Positions 37,861 through 48,120 of a stretch of DNA of 64,000 nt are shown here, in pieces. The stretch comes from Paragonimus skrjabini miyazakii (taxonomy: Eukaryota > Platyhelminthes > Trematoda > Plagiorchiida > Troglotrematidae), in NCBI GenBank assembly GCA_014338405.1, contig JTDE01000697.1, forward strand, positions 77,155 through 141,154. The letters are read 5' to 3'. Position numbers and translations under genes: made by a program. The notes beneath the pieces were generated by a model that saw only the letters and a list, made by a program, of their open reading frames with translations, did no database searches and was not told the DNA's origin. Each line of letters begins with the position of its first letter. Position 1 is the first letter of the stretch.

Positions 37861-39041
37861 AGAGAAAGAATAGTATTTAACTCATTACATTAAATATACA
37901 TTCACCCTCAACAGATTTTCAACAGGTGCTTTATTGTCTATTTCAAACGTAAGTCAACAGAGAAATATAACGGTACATGAATGGCGAAACATTAAAGTTC
38001 TCATCTGGGCGATCGTTTAATAAAGCTTTTACGGAAAATGCAAATGATGACTGGGACAGAGTATCCATTGACCTGTCTAGTGTTTATAATCTGCATTTGA
38101 AGGATGTAGTGTGTATGGGGAACCCATGCTTTAATTTGTGGGACAAATCGTCGCTGCATTCAATTTGCAAAATAGCAATTTAAAATATGCAGTGTAATCC
38201 AGCTAACCTCTCGACTGTACACATTTGAAGCCTCAGTATTCCAACAATTTAGTCTATGACATGAAAATATAGCCTAAAACTGCAAAATATCCAAGTTAAG
38301 CAAACGTGTTATATTGATACAAAAGAAAAATCTGACAGAACTATCGATCGGGAACGCCATGTGAATTTGTGCGTCGGGGATTATTTCCGACATCTCATTC
38401 TCATATAGTCAGTTCTTACAGAGCGCCCACTGGCTGCATTTTGCAGACATGGTTTCACGGCACGGTGCGAAATATGACATAACGTATCCAGCAGTAAATA
38501 AGGCAGTTTAAATTTTGTTATCAATTAGTGATGACATAAATGCTGAAACAGTTATTAGAAGACTCGACAAACCTTCCGTGCCAAGCCGTACATTTCCAGC
38601 GCTAATTTAGTTTTATGCCAACGATTGTATATTATTAAGCCCACTTGTCTAGCCTGTTTTTATGTATATTCAGCTAACTATCTCCATAAAACTACCTACA
38701 TGAGCTGCCTGTTTGAGGTCTATCTGAACTTATTCATGAGACCACCCAAAGCGGTCCACTGCCACATTTACCAAATCACACATCACTGAGGTCGTTGAAT
38801 GTCTTATCGATAGAAACTGGACTGTCGATCCCACAACTTTACAGACACACGCGCAGTCAAAATAGTGCTCAACAATTATTGATCTTTGTGACTTCAGCTT
38901 AGAGAGAAATCGTAATCGAAGGATCATCGACTGGGGTTAATAGAACCGTTACTTTTTCCCCTCTCGAAACGATCATGCAGTCGCAGCATTACTGACAAGC
39001 GAAGATGGTTCATCGTTCATATGTGATGATTCATTCGTGCT
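37861..39041. other. No gene called
   Basis: A 68-codon frame at 37977-38183 (FTENANDDWDRVSIDLSSVY) is protein-like but lacks clear splice sites. Nothing else was seen. Confidence 0.45.
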
Positions 39042-39243
39042 TAATGTGAGGCCAATGGCGCCGTGGTCAACCGAGTTGCCTCATGAAGGTGCAGCCGGAA
39101 TTCTAATTTTGTCCGTGACAAGGATATGCACTACTGACGATCTCTATTTAGAGTGAAGCTCGAGTCTAGTGCTTGTTTGTGAACGAGGCCTACTGAAAAG
39201 TCTACGGGAATGTGACAGCTGTGATCAGTTATTGGTGATGTTT
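39042..39243 (+). mobile_element. SINE copy with nearly intact ribozyme
   Basis: AATGTGAGGCCAATGGCGCC opens the head, with the A box TGGCGCCGTGGTCAAC and a worn B box (GGAATTCTAATTTTG). The ribozyme at 39120-39178 keeps stem I and stem III exactly but has three changes in or next to the core. The tail is recognisable (GGGAATGTGACAGCTGTGATC) but diverged and loses the TCCCCGA end. A second, more worn copy lies 800 bp downstream in the same orientation. Confidence 0.85.
39120..39178 (+). ncRNA. Hammerhead remnant, core damaged
   Basis: Inner stem I GCACTA/TAGTGC, the short stem III (CTCGAG) and the GTC site are identical to the 2.4-kb copy. CTGATGA is CTGACGA; the altered base is position 7, which tolerates any nucleotide. 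The closing pair of stem II is T against T, and GAAA has become GAAG, which turns the conserved A15.1-U16.1 pair into G-U. Outer stem I is mostly lost. Weak or no activity is expected. Confidence 0.7.
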
Positions 39244-40036
39244 AGTCTCTATCAGAAGTATGATTGACATTCAGCTTATACCTATAAATCACCTACTATA
39301 TACCGGTATATAATGCAGTGTTTGCTACCTTTATTGGTTATGTTGGATTCAACTTGATTAGAAACATAACCATGTGGTCGTGGACTGCAGTTAACAGAAA
39401 AATTACTGTTTCCTTCCGGAGTGTCAGACTAGGTTGTGCATTGTGCATAAGTGAATATTGCTAAGCCATTCGATATAACGATAATTCTTCGCTGTCAAAT
39501 GTGAGATAAAGGATGTATGGATCAACACGTTCTTTTCATGAGTAGGCGACCTGTAGCCAAAAGTTAAGCTGTGAAACGAATGTGCAGAGCAGAATAGATA
39601 TAACGGATTCAAAACTGATAAACGCAAGAAAGTTGGTTTCTATAAGTTGAACACATACAGTTGATCAGCCGCCGCATTCTCATAAGCTTGCCAACCAACC
39701 TTCTTCGAAAAAAGCATGATTTGAATTTCACCCTCGTCAGATGTCGTCAATAGCGTATATACTTGTCACGCTTGGAACAAGAACTCCGGCCACGATTTCA
39801 TGACCATTTCATCATTACTCACACCCGACGTGTGACTGAACTATTAAAAAAGAGGCTGACTGGAATTTATATGGGAGCGCGAAAACTGCAATCACTTCTA
39901 CGTGATGTTCATCTCACAGTAACTAAGTCTCGTAATATATTTCAACAATTTCTACAACTTTGACTAGTAGCGGGTTCATCAAGTGAAGTTAACAGGACAG
40001 ATAATGTAGCTACTTTCTTGACAATCTGGCAGTCTG
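39244..40036. other. No gene seen
   Basis: About 790 bases between two SINE copies. A 67-codon frame at 39763-39963 (RVTELLKKRLTGIYMGARKL) is the only notable one and cannot be identified. Confidence 0.5.
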
Positions 40037-40185
40037 GTTAGCCAATGTGGCCAACATAGTTGACCTACGTAAGCTTAGCCGATGTTTGACTCCGGTCATT
40101 CCAAGGTTGTGTACTACTGACGAGTTCTGATGAGATCAAAGTTCGTGTCTAGCACTTTGTACGAAACAAATTCACTGAAAAGATT
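40037..40185 (+). mobile_element. SINE copy, diverged, tail lost
   Basis: GGTTAGCCAATGTGGCCAAC corresponds to the head and TGTTTGACTCCGG to a worn B box. The ribozyme reads CTGACGA (40117-40123), with stem II GTTCT/AGATC carrying one mismatch and AAA in place of GAAA; GTACTA/TAGCAC form a partial stem I. After TCACTGAAAAG, similarity to the tail fades. Confidence 0.7.
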
Positions 40186-42359
40186 TATAACTTGTGTAGA
40201 GGGCTCATTCACGAATAGAGCTGGCGAGAAATTCATGTGGTTGAGCTTTTTTATAAAACTAGAAAACAGCTTATTTGCTACACTGTTTCTGTTTAACTTC
40301 ACTCAAAAATCGCTTCCCTATTTTGATTATTATATTTCACTTCATTTTCCATTTTAGTCTAACTCCATTTATTAAAAATAACAGTTATCAGAGTATTTTT
40401 GAAAAATTGTTATTTTTTGCAAAAATCAGCGTGAAAAATGTTACATTGGTAAACGTTGTTATGTGTAGAACAACATGTAAAGTGCGCTTGAGTTGTTAAT
40501 TTAGCAGAAACGGCGAAAAAATATTATTTTGCAATCTGTCAACCGTTAACTCCCAAACCCTCGAGCTCAACTGAAAAAATAGCCCAGTTTCTACGAAAAC
40601 ATTATCACAACTCAAAGTCAGTATAGTAAGTATTTGTATTTTTTGGATATTTTTCAAGGAAAATTTACCCGTGGCTTGCACGACTTCGTGCCTTCTTATA
40701 TCAGACTGTACCACGACTATTTTCAGTAGTTCGTGTGATGAACACTTTTGGAATGCTGAAGATCAAAAGTACATGGACATCTGTGGCCTCGAATTCTTGC
40801 ATGTGTTCAAGTAATAAATTGGGGAGTTGGAAAGAAAAGTTAGAATATGGACATGTTCCTGAACATTGGGAAGGGTGCTAATTTTAAATTACTTGCCATC
40901 ACATCGTGATTAGTTTACCAGTTCTCCGTGAAAGCCTAACGATTGGTTCATTAAGATTAGTGTTGTGTCCAGTAGTCATTTATGAATATGGAATCCAAGT
41001 AGTAAACCTGGTCTTATCGTCTTGCTATTCAGATGATCCGAAACTGTTTCTATGAGGTCAGATCTTTTAACTTCGCTGGTTTACAAAGATACCTTATGCA
41101 ATGTTCCAAGTATCAGTGTCTGACCTGAATCACATGACGCGAAAGCTATGATAAATTTGCGTGAATCAATGACTGACGACTTTTCTCCGAGCAACGAAAC
41201 TGGTTTGAAGACGTCGAAAACGGTTTGCCAGTAGTATTTTGGTTGACAGGGCTATTTTTTCTCTTATTCATCTGGATTTCTAACCGTACGCAAACAAAAC
41301 TTCGGAAGCTCCATAAATCGAGGTGCATCAGTCTAACAACAAATGGTCATTTATTTTCGCTTGGAGTAGGGCATCGCACATCAAATCATGACTTCACGTG
41401 CAGTTGTACCTACTACAATGCCCAGTCTCTCAATCCGGTGTAATGATATGATTGGTGGAACTGAAACTTTGTCTGGGAATTGCAGTCATATGCCTGTTGT
41501 TCAGACATTCTTACCGTATGCGCAAAAACTGACAACTTCCACGCCTAACGTAAATTCTGCCCAGTAGCAGTTAGGTTCGCTGCTCCAGTCCGGTGGAAAA
41601 GTCGGTCTTCACTACTAAATGTTTTTTCAAAGACCCAGAAGGGTCCATACATAATCTATGTGAATTTCAGATAGCTTAATCCACGCCTTTGTGATCCACT
41701 GTTGCAACCTGTGTATCCTGATATCTTTCCAGGGTTGATTCAGATTATTTGCGGTTAATGGTCACTTCTCAACTGCAACGAAAAAATGCATTGTATTGAG
41801 TCCTGTGAGCGGTTCAGGGCATGTGCACTATGTCAGGCTTAAGAAAGTACACACTGAGTCATTCTAAGGTTGCACAAAATTTGACCCCCACAGTAGTCCT
41901 TCGGAAAGTTGGCGTTTCAAGTTGATATTATCCTTGCAGTGGTAGTCTTCAGAATTTTGCTATTTCCTGATTTAAAAGAATACTTTCTCTTACTTCGCAA
42001 AGAAGGATGGTAAATACCTGGGTTTGGATTTAAACTCATGTCTAACTGAATGCAGTAGTTCGGTTAACTGGTTATACTGCTAATCACGATATAGTTTTCT
42101 CGGAATTCACAGATTTGATACAATTGTTCCCCAGAATTGCTCTGTTTTCATTAGATCAATAGTGAAACAGTGTTCAGGAGGAATATGTCTAACTTTATGG
42201 TCAATACTATTGGGAACAATGAATCCCAGTATTGAACCCGCCGACTGACAGGAATGTTTGGTGGGATATGTACCTGAATAGCCTCGGGTTTATAAATACC
42301 TGTGCACTAAGCACATATCCTTATCATAAGTAAGTACTTGCTGAATTTTGAGCAGTGAT
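40186..42359. other. No gene seen
   Basis: Two kilobases without a recognised coding region. The distal part may be the decayed gag-protease side of the gypsy element that follows, but I could not read any motif in it. Confidence 0.5.
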
Positions 42360-42687
42360 AGAAGAGAAGAACAATAGGCTGACAATCTGGTAGTTCTATC
42401 GATACCTATCCGGTAGACCCCGCAGGATACCAGTTTATCTGGAGGCGGAATTAGAAAGGCAAGTACAAAACACGCTGAAAGAGGATGTTATCGAAGAAGC
42501 CAACAGTTCGTACAACTCGCTTGTTCTCCTGGTGAAGAAGTCCAACGGGAAGTATCACTTTTGTGTGGATTTTAGACGGCTGAATGAGGTAACACGGGAC
42601 ATGGTTGTGCCAATACCGTCCGTCCCTGATATTTTTGACAAGCTGCGAAAGCCAGGAAGACGAAGGACAAGAAGAGTATCGAAATAG
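42360..42687 (+). mobile_element. Ty3/gypsy reverse-transcriptase remnant, internally deleted
   Basis: From 42415 one frame reads PRRIPVYLEAELERQVQ, LKEDVIEEANSSYNSLVLLV and KKSNGKYHFCVDFRRLNEVT, then VVPIPSVPDIFDKL. This is the start of a Ty3/gypsy reverse transcriptase (P.RRIPVHL, then the VDFR.LN motif). Immediately after DKL, where GKA.YFS.LD should follow, the sequence jumps to RKPGRRRTRRVSK and a TAG at 42685-42687, which looks like the basic C-terminus of pol. RT palm, RNase H and integrase are therefore missing, a deletion of roughly two to three kilobases. Upstream decay hides gag and protease. The high identity to the family motif suggests a fairly young insertion that was then deleted. 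Confidence 0.88.
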
Positions 42688-42871
42688 TGTGTACGCGCTA
42701 CAGTAGAAGTTCCACCAAAGCGAATAACAGTGATGTATGTGAATGCATGTCTAACGTCTAAATGAGTGTACGCGTTTGTGGTTTGATTTTTGATATGACC
42801 TATGCGGGCGTTTGCGCAATAAACGAATTCTCGGGCCAAGCGTCTTTTGCGATACCAGTTGAGTATCAACA
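42688..42871 (+). repeat. Putative LTR of the gypsy element
   Basis: Directly after the pol stop, TGTGTACGCG starts a segment with AATAAA (42820-42825) that ends at ATCAACA near 42871. TG...CA-type limits, a polyadenylation signal and placement right after pol suggest a 3' LTR. TGGCACAGAGAGCAAC follows, which would look like a primer-binding site if this were instead a 5' LTR. No second copy is visible in the window to fix its ends. Confidence 0.4.
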
Positions 42872-43800
42872 ATATGGCACAGAGAGCAACTAAGCAACCC
42901 AAAATCACCCTACACCCTTCCAGGGTTTCGATCCTACAGACACAACTATACAATGTTTACCAAAAGCTTCTAGTCTCATTTGATCATAAATTCATTTATA
43001 TAAATATTTATAATGTCATACACCCTGATAAAACCAGTAACATAACACCGCTTGTTGAGAAAGTAATCATTGATCCAAAGACCAGTAAACGCTGATTCGT
43101 CAATACGCTCCCAATTGTTAGATAACTCAATGTGTTGAATACAATATTAGGTTCTTTATTGATAAATAAGTCTATCTTCACGGTGAATACAACTACCCGA
43201 GCCTATCACTCCCACACATTAAGTGGAACACCTGTGGCAGCATATACTGTGCGTTGTACATCAACGTGCATCCACTAATTCTGCTTCAGAACCTCACTGT
43301 TGCTGCTGCTTGGCATTGTTTTAACAAGTGTTTTTTGGATAGTCTCAAAGCACTCAAAGCATCCATCAACTACACCGTTGTGCTGTGGATTTTGGCGACT
43401 TTATGTGAATTTCCAGCTAATAGCTTTTTCGCTCAGATTTAGATTATGCCTGCAAACCTAGCCAGTCTGCGATTCGCATTTCATAAGCAGAAAATCAACT
43501 TTTCAAAAACAGAACTGTAAAAATTAGAGCAGTTTTTGTGCATAATACCTCTTTAACATGGGATGATCCAGTCTAAAACTTCACTACGGGTTCATGTAGG
43601 AAAACAAATTTAATCACCAATGTTCCAGCGAATTCATTCAGAAAGTCGGTGAACATGTGCCCAAAACCATCATAAATTTTTATCAGTAACCTTTTTGCAA
43701 AATCACTCGTACCTTTAAAAATTCTGGCGAACATATCTATACGCGTAATGTTTATCCAGACGAAAATTTCCTCTAGAAACCTAAGCCCACAAGGTTTAAA
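42872..43800. other. No gene seen
   Basis: Nothing recognised on +. On the minus strand an ATTAAA at 43612-43607 lies about 190 nt beyond the stop of the candidate terminal exon upstream of it. Confidence 0.45.
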
Positions 43801-44048
43801 TTAGATGTCTTTCCGATCTGAATCTGCATCCAGTCTAGAGCTAAACCGAATGTATCTACATATATATTCACGTTTAAGTAATTTAGTTGAGGACACTGGT
43901 GTAATATTTGCTTCATGGTTCTTACGAAGACGTGCAGCGCAGTCTATAATTTTATTTTCAAAGTAGTTTACGTCGTACCAGATTCTACTCGAAGAAATCG
44001 GTGCTGGTTTCCTTCGAACAAGGAAATCGTAGCCTTTGCCGTGGTTTG
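43801..44048 (-). CDS. Candidate terminal exon, unknown protein
   Basis: On the minus strand an acceptor (TATGGTCTTTCAG ending at 44049) opens an 82-codon frame ending in TAA at 43803-43801. It reads NHGKGYDFLVRRKPAPISSS, then RIWYDVNYFENKIIDCAARL and SRLDADSDRKDI at the C-terminus, a charged, soluble-looking sequence with no mobile-element motif. I do not recognise it. ATTAAA lies about 190 nt downstream. No upstream exon could be linked. Confidence 0.35.
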
Positions 44049-44546
44049 CTGAAAGACCATACTGTACTGTCAAAAGTAGGCTGATAGAAAGTACCCGTTA
44101 GTAGTTCAAAAATTCCTTGTGCTGGATTGTACATGGCCGGACTCAGTCAGACATTTCTGAACAGCTATAAAACAGACGACAAGATTTGGATTTATCTGGT
44201 TTAACTCGCTTGGTTCGCTTGGTACAAAGGTGTCTTTCTTTGCTCAAATTTTCAGCGTGACACGAACAATCAGACTTGGGGGAAGCTTCGGTTATCTAAT
44301 GGTGAAGTCAATAAATAGTTATCCAAAGTTAAGCTTGCTTGCGTTTGGAGGGTAAAAGAAAAGCACATTAATATGGTGATCTTTTAGTAATTTTGAGGTG
44401 ATATGCACAAAGCTTACCGATACTTCCCTAAGAATAAACGATTTATCATCAACCCTCTACAATTGGATCATTAGGGATCACAGTCAGATAAGCATGAGAA
44501 TAGCTCAGATAGTAATGAGCGGAACAAAACTACTTGTGACCTCGAT
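44049..44546. other. No gene seen
   Basis: About 500 bases between a candidate exon and a SINE, both on the minus strand. Nothing recognised. Confidence 0.5.
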
Positions 44547-44772
44547 GTCGGTCACTCAACATATAGTTTAAATTGAATACCACTCACAGCTGGTCGCAGT
44601 CCTCGCACTCAGACAGACCTTTTGGCAATCTCGTTAGCAAAAACATTTGGATACAATTTTGCTGCTTTTAGAGCTCGCCAGTTGTACACATTCTTGCCAT
44701 GGTCAGAAGCTGAACTCGAACAAGGCTTTCACGCGACAAACCTGTTAACCATTGTGCCAATGACCTCACATA
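44547..44772 (-). mobile_element. Full-length SINE, ribozyme broken
   Basis: On the minus strand the head reads TGAGGTCATTGGCACAATGG, with TTCGAGTTCAGCTTC at the B-box position. The ribozyme follows as ACTGGCGAGCTCTAAAAGC, where CTGATGA has become CTGGCGA and GAAA has become AAAA. The tail, TGAGTGCGAGGACTGCGACC, is well kept. A 36-base AT-rich stretch has replaced stem III and the 3' side of stem I. This is an old copy. Confidence 0.82.
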
Positions 44773-47364
44773 AACGTGACCAAACTATCAAATACAAGTG
44801 CTCAGCCATATTCTTTTGTGAACAGCGTTCACATTGGCTAACATCCTTGAAACGAGAGACAGTTACCAACTTGTAAACTTAAGCTGTTGACCCCACTAGT
44901 TAGATTTCTTGACAAGCTGACGTCATAAAAGTCATTAATCATGTTGAGCGCTGGTCAGGCATGCCTGCCACTGAGATAGAGGTGACTCTACACAATTTTA
45001 TAAAAGAAAGTTGGGAGTTCCAAATTTATATCTTTCCAGTAGATTCAGCACAGATTTGAATGCTTACATTTGGACTAAATGGCCACAAATAGAAAATCAA
45101 CCCAGAAGAAAAGGGAATGCAAATAAGGAACAGTGCGTTTAGTCACTGTGTTGAAGATGTCAATTCTGTCTGTTTAAGTTGCATGCAATCTATCGATCTT
45201 TGGACGCAGTTTCGCGGGAGGCACTGAAAATGAATCCTTTTACCCACGCACTATGATTTACGAAGTGTCTATTTTTCTTCGCTAGACAAATTAGAAAATC
45301 GATTTGCGGACAGAAAATTTGCTCTGTTTTTTCTCTCTAGTTTACGAATTATTGGCTATAAGCTTTCATAGCAGCACATTATTGTTGGAGTTGCATAAAT
45401 TGCAAAAACTGCTTTTAACAAGGTAGGAAATCCCAACAGGGGTGTACCGATCTAATGCGCCACCTGGCTTTTGAGAAGCACTTTTTATCCAGCAACTGGA
45501 ATTGTTCGTTCCATTTTTTGCTAAATTTTGCTGGAGAAAATCAATCGATTTTTATGGTTGAACCATAAAACGCCAACAAAAATTTTAATTAAACTTCATG
45601 CGCAACAGTAACTAAGTAATTTTAAACCTTGTACCATTCAGACACTGTTGCCTACTAAATTCACTATTCTATTTTGGAATAAATATCAGGTTGCAATTTA
45701 AAAACTAGTCTTCCAAAGACAGTATTAAACGTAAATTTACACCAGTGCAACAAACACTGATTTGGCGGAACTGTTCGGGTGAGCCAAGTTCATTCGGAAT
45801 TAATTTAATGAATAATTTCAAATTTTTTTATCACAGTCGGTCAAAATTCTAAATGAACTTCAGTTTATGATTTGTAGTTAATTCACACTGGTTTGAACAC
45901 AACTTTTATGCAAATTAGTCACCACTCAACATACACTAAGTATTTCGACTTCATTTGTTCACTATCAGAAAAACAAAACTACTCATCAGTGACTGAAGTG
46001 GAAAAGATTGTTGTGTTTAATTCGACGGAATTCAGCAGGAAAAATAATCCTCTATGAAAATTATTCCCTAAAATCGATTGCATACACTGATTTTTATAAC
46101 ATGCATTGTAATAAAGCTGGTCGCACTCTATTATAGTTGAAATACATTATTTTTCAAGAAAAAGAATTTTATCGGTAGCAAAATGACGTATTATCGCGTG
46201 TACCGATAAAGCAATAGCCTTCTCCATACACGTAATCACGAAATATAAATAGTTTCAAGCATACAATATGTAGGTTGAAAGTAAAAATGTTCAAGTAGGT
46301 GCAGTGAATTAAGGTTATTTTTCTACGTGCATGCGAGAACATCCAAAGGCAAATCGAATTGTGACGTTCTAAAATAACATGTGCTTTCCTATGTTTAGGG
46401 AACATCAGCTGATTTTTGTACGCTTGCTGTTTACGGACTGGTGCAAGTGAAAGTTTGGATTTCAACGCTGAACTTCTGGGATTACACTCACGTGATCCAG
46501 TTTCGTGGTGTGAGTATGACCGTTTCCGAAAACTTGCCTAATAAACGTACATCGCCAGGTTCCATCTGCGTTCAACCCTAGTTAATACGCAAGCTGAAAT
46601 TGGAACGTTGTTCAGCTGTGTGAGCCACAGTGCTGTTGATGCAGCAAAGTGTGCTAAGCAAGTACTTCCCAGCGGCTTCCAATATTTGGCCTGTTTTTGA
46701 TACAATCATGAAAAGTGATGGTAAAATTTAGGGATTTCAGTTTATGAAAATTGTTTTTTTGTCCAAAAGATGCAATTCGCTATGACGATTTATTGTGAAT
46801 GCATCCAGCATCCTTGTTAGTCACCTGTAAGCAGATGCTCAGTATCCGACTTCAGGTCCTTTATTAAATCGTGTCAGCAGTGTGTCCGTAAATCGCACCA
46901 AGTAGAGATGTTACCGTCATCACGGAAGACCTTTTTTTCAACATTGCGTTTCCCTTGGTGATGTTTCGGTTTGATAATAGACTAGTACTTATTGATTTTC
47001 CTTAAATTCACATACCACGATTAACCAGTTTTTCAAAATTCTTGGAAAGGTTGTCTGCAAACAGCTGATAACTATCTATCTTCTTATGGTTTCAACAAAC
47101 GCCAGTAATTTAAACGGTTCACACTAGTTATCTTCTACTCGAGTTAAGCGAACTTGTCTGCGGCCTCCTTGTTCCTAGGTGTGGTAGAAAACGTTCCGTA
47201 CTGATGAGCTGGATCGTACTCTCCGTTTGGCATTATACCAACGGGTAGGTTACAGCTGACTATTTGCTGTAATCTTCATAGGCCGCTTTCAAAATCGGAA
47301 GCCATATTTTAATTTGTAGATTCCCAACCCACGGTAGATTGTGTTTTTCATGTATAATTTATGA
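44773..47364. other. No gene seen
   Basis: No coding region recognised. The part just before 47365 should hold the reverse transcriptase of PLE1 but no RT motif is readable. CTGATGAG at 47204-47211 has no hammerhead partner. Confidence 0.5.
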
Positions 47365-47988
47365 CGGGGCTTTTATTATTCACTGAATGGATATCCGACG
47401 AAGTTTATCGAAATTCATTGCAAGCAACGAGTGGTCACCCCCCAACCACAATCAGTGAAGAAGAAGCAGGTTTTCATTACCCTTCCTTACACAGGTGACC
47501 ACAATATCACCGATGTAAGTCGAAAGTTGAAATCAGCCATTGACCGCACATATCCCGCAGCGGAATTGTGCTTGTTGCTTTCCACCCGCAGGATCAGTCT
47601 CCACTGCCCCGATCGTTCTTTCTCGGAAAACTCTGCCTCTCATGTTATCTACCAGTTCACTTGCAGTTGCGGTGACTCATACATTGGCAGAACGGACCAA
47701 AATTTACGGCAAAGGAAGGCGGAGCACATCCCCAAGTGGCTAGTGCGAACAATGAGTCAACGTGGGTCGGTATGCCAAAACTCGAACAGAAACCCGGCGT
47801 CTTCGATCGCGAAACACTTAATCGCAACAGGTCATGTGGTTGACCCTGTCACTTCGTTCATGGTCCTATTACGCAACCGCAACCCTAGGTTGTTGGCGTT
47901 CTCCGAGGCATTGTTGATCAAGCGTCACGCACCGGTCCTTTGTTGGCAAAAGGTGCTGACGCAATCAATTTCGTTACCGTGGCAGTGA
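47365..47988 (+). mobile_element. Penelope-like element PLE1: endonuclease region, open
   Basis: This is the linker and GIY-YIG endonuclease of a PLE. The frame is open from 47365 to the TGA at 47986-47988, unlike PLE2 and PLE3. It reads NGYPTKFIE at the start, then KKKQVFITLPYTGDHNITDV and RTYPAAELCLLLSTRRISL. The endonuclease core is YQFTCSCGDSYIGRT (about 47653-47694); the spaced cysteines CSC before the core are typical of PLEs. LRQRKAEHIPKWL supplies the conserved arginine and histidine, and SSIAKHLIATGHVVDP and RNRNPRLLAFSEALLIKRHA supply the rest, including the likely catalytic glutamate in SEAL. Reverse transcriptase upstream is absent or unreadable, so it is a 5'-truncated copy. It is probably the youngest PLE here because the frame is intact. 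A hammerhead-like motif follows 92 nt after the stop. Confidence 0.93.
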
Positions 47989-48070
47989 ACCCTGATTACT
48001 CCCATGTTGATGTTCGTTCATTTCACTGTTTGGTCGCCATGAGCTTAACCTATATAACTGAGGGTTTTTG

Positions 48071-48120
48071 ATGTATTCGACTGATGAGAATCAACGAAAT
48101 GCTTGCATCTCTCAATGTAT
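48071..48120 (+). ncRNA. Hammerhead-like motif after PLE1
   Basis: CTGATGA (48081-48087), eight bases, then GAAA (48096-48099). ATG/CAT form stem III around a CTTG tetraloop, leaving C48109 at the cleavage position after ATC. Stem I pairs GA with TC and, past an internal loop, ATT with AAT. Stem II (GAATCAAC) has only one G-C pair. The architecture is that of the type I hammerheads reported in PLEs, but such a short stem II makes activity doubtful. PLE2 carries the same motif at nearly the same distance. Confidence 0.6.

Noticed and set aside
45975..45995. Reverse-strand CTGATGAGTAG
   Set aside because: No downstream GAAA or stems.
47200..47230. ACTGATGAGCTGG upstream of PLE1
   Set aside because: No GAAA or pairing stems follow, so it is not a hammerhead.
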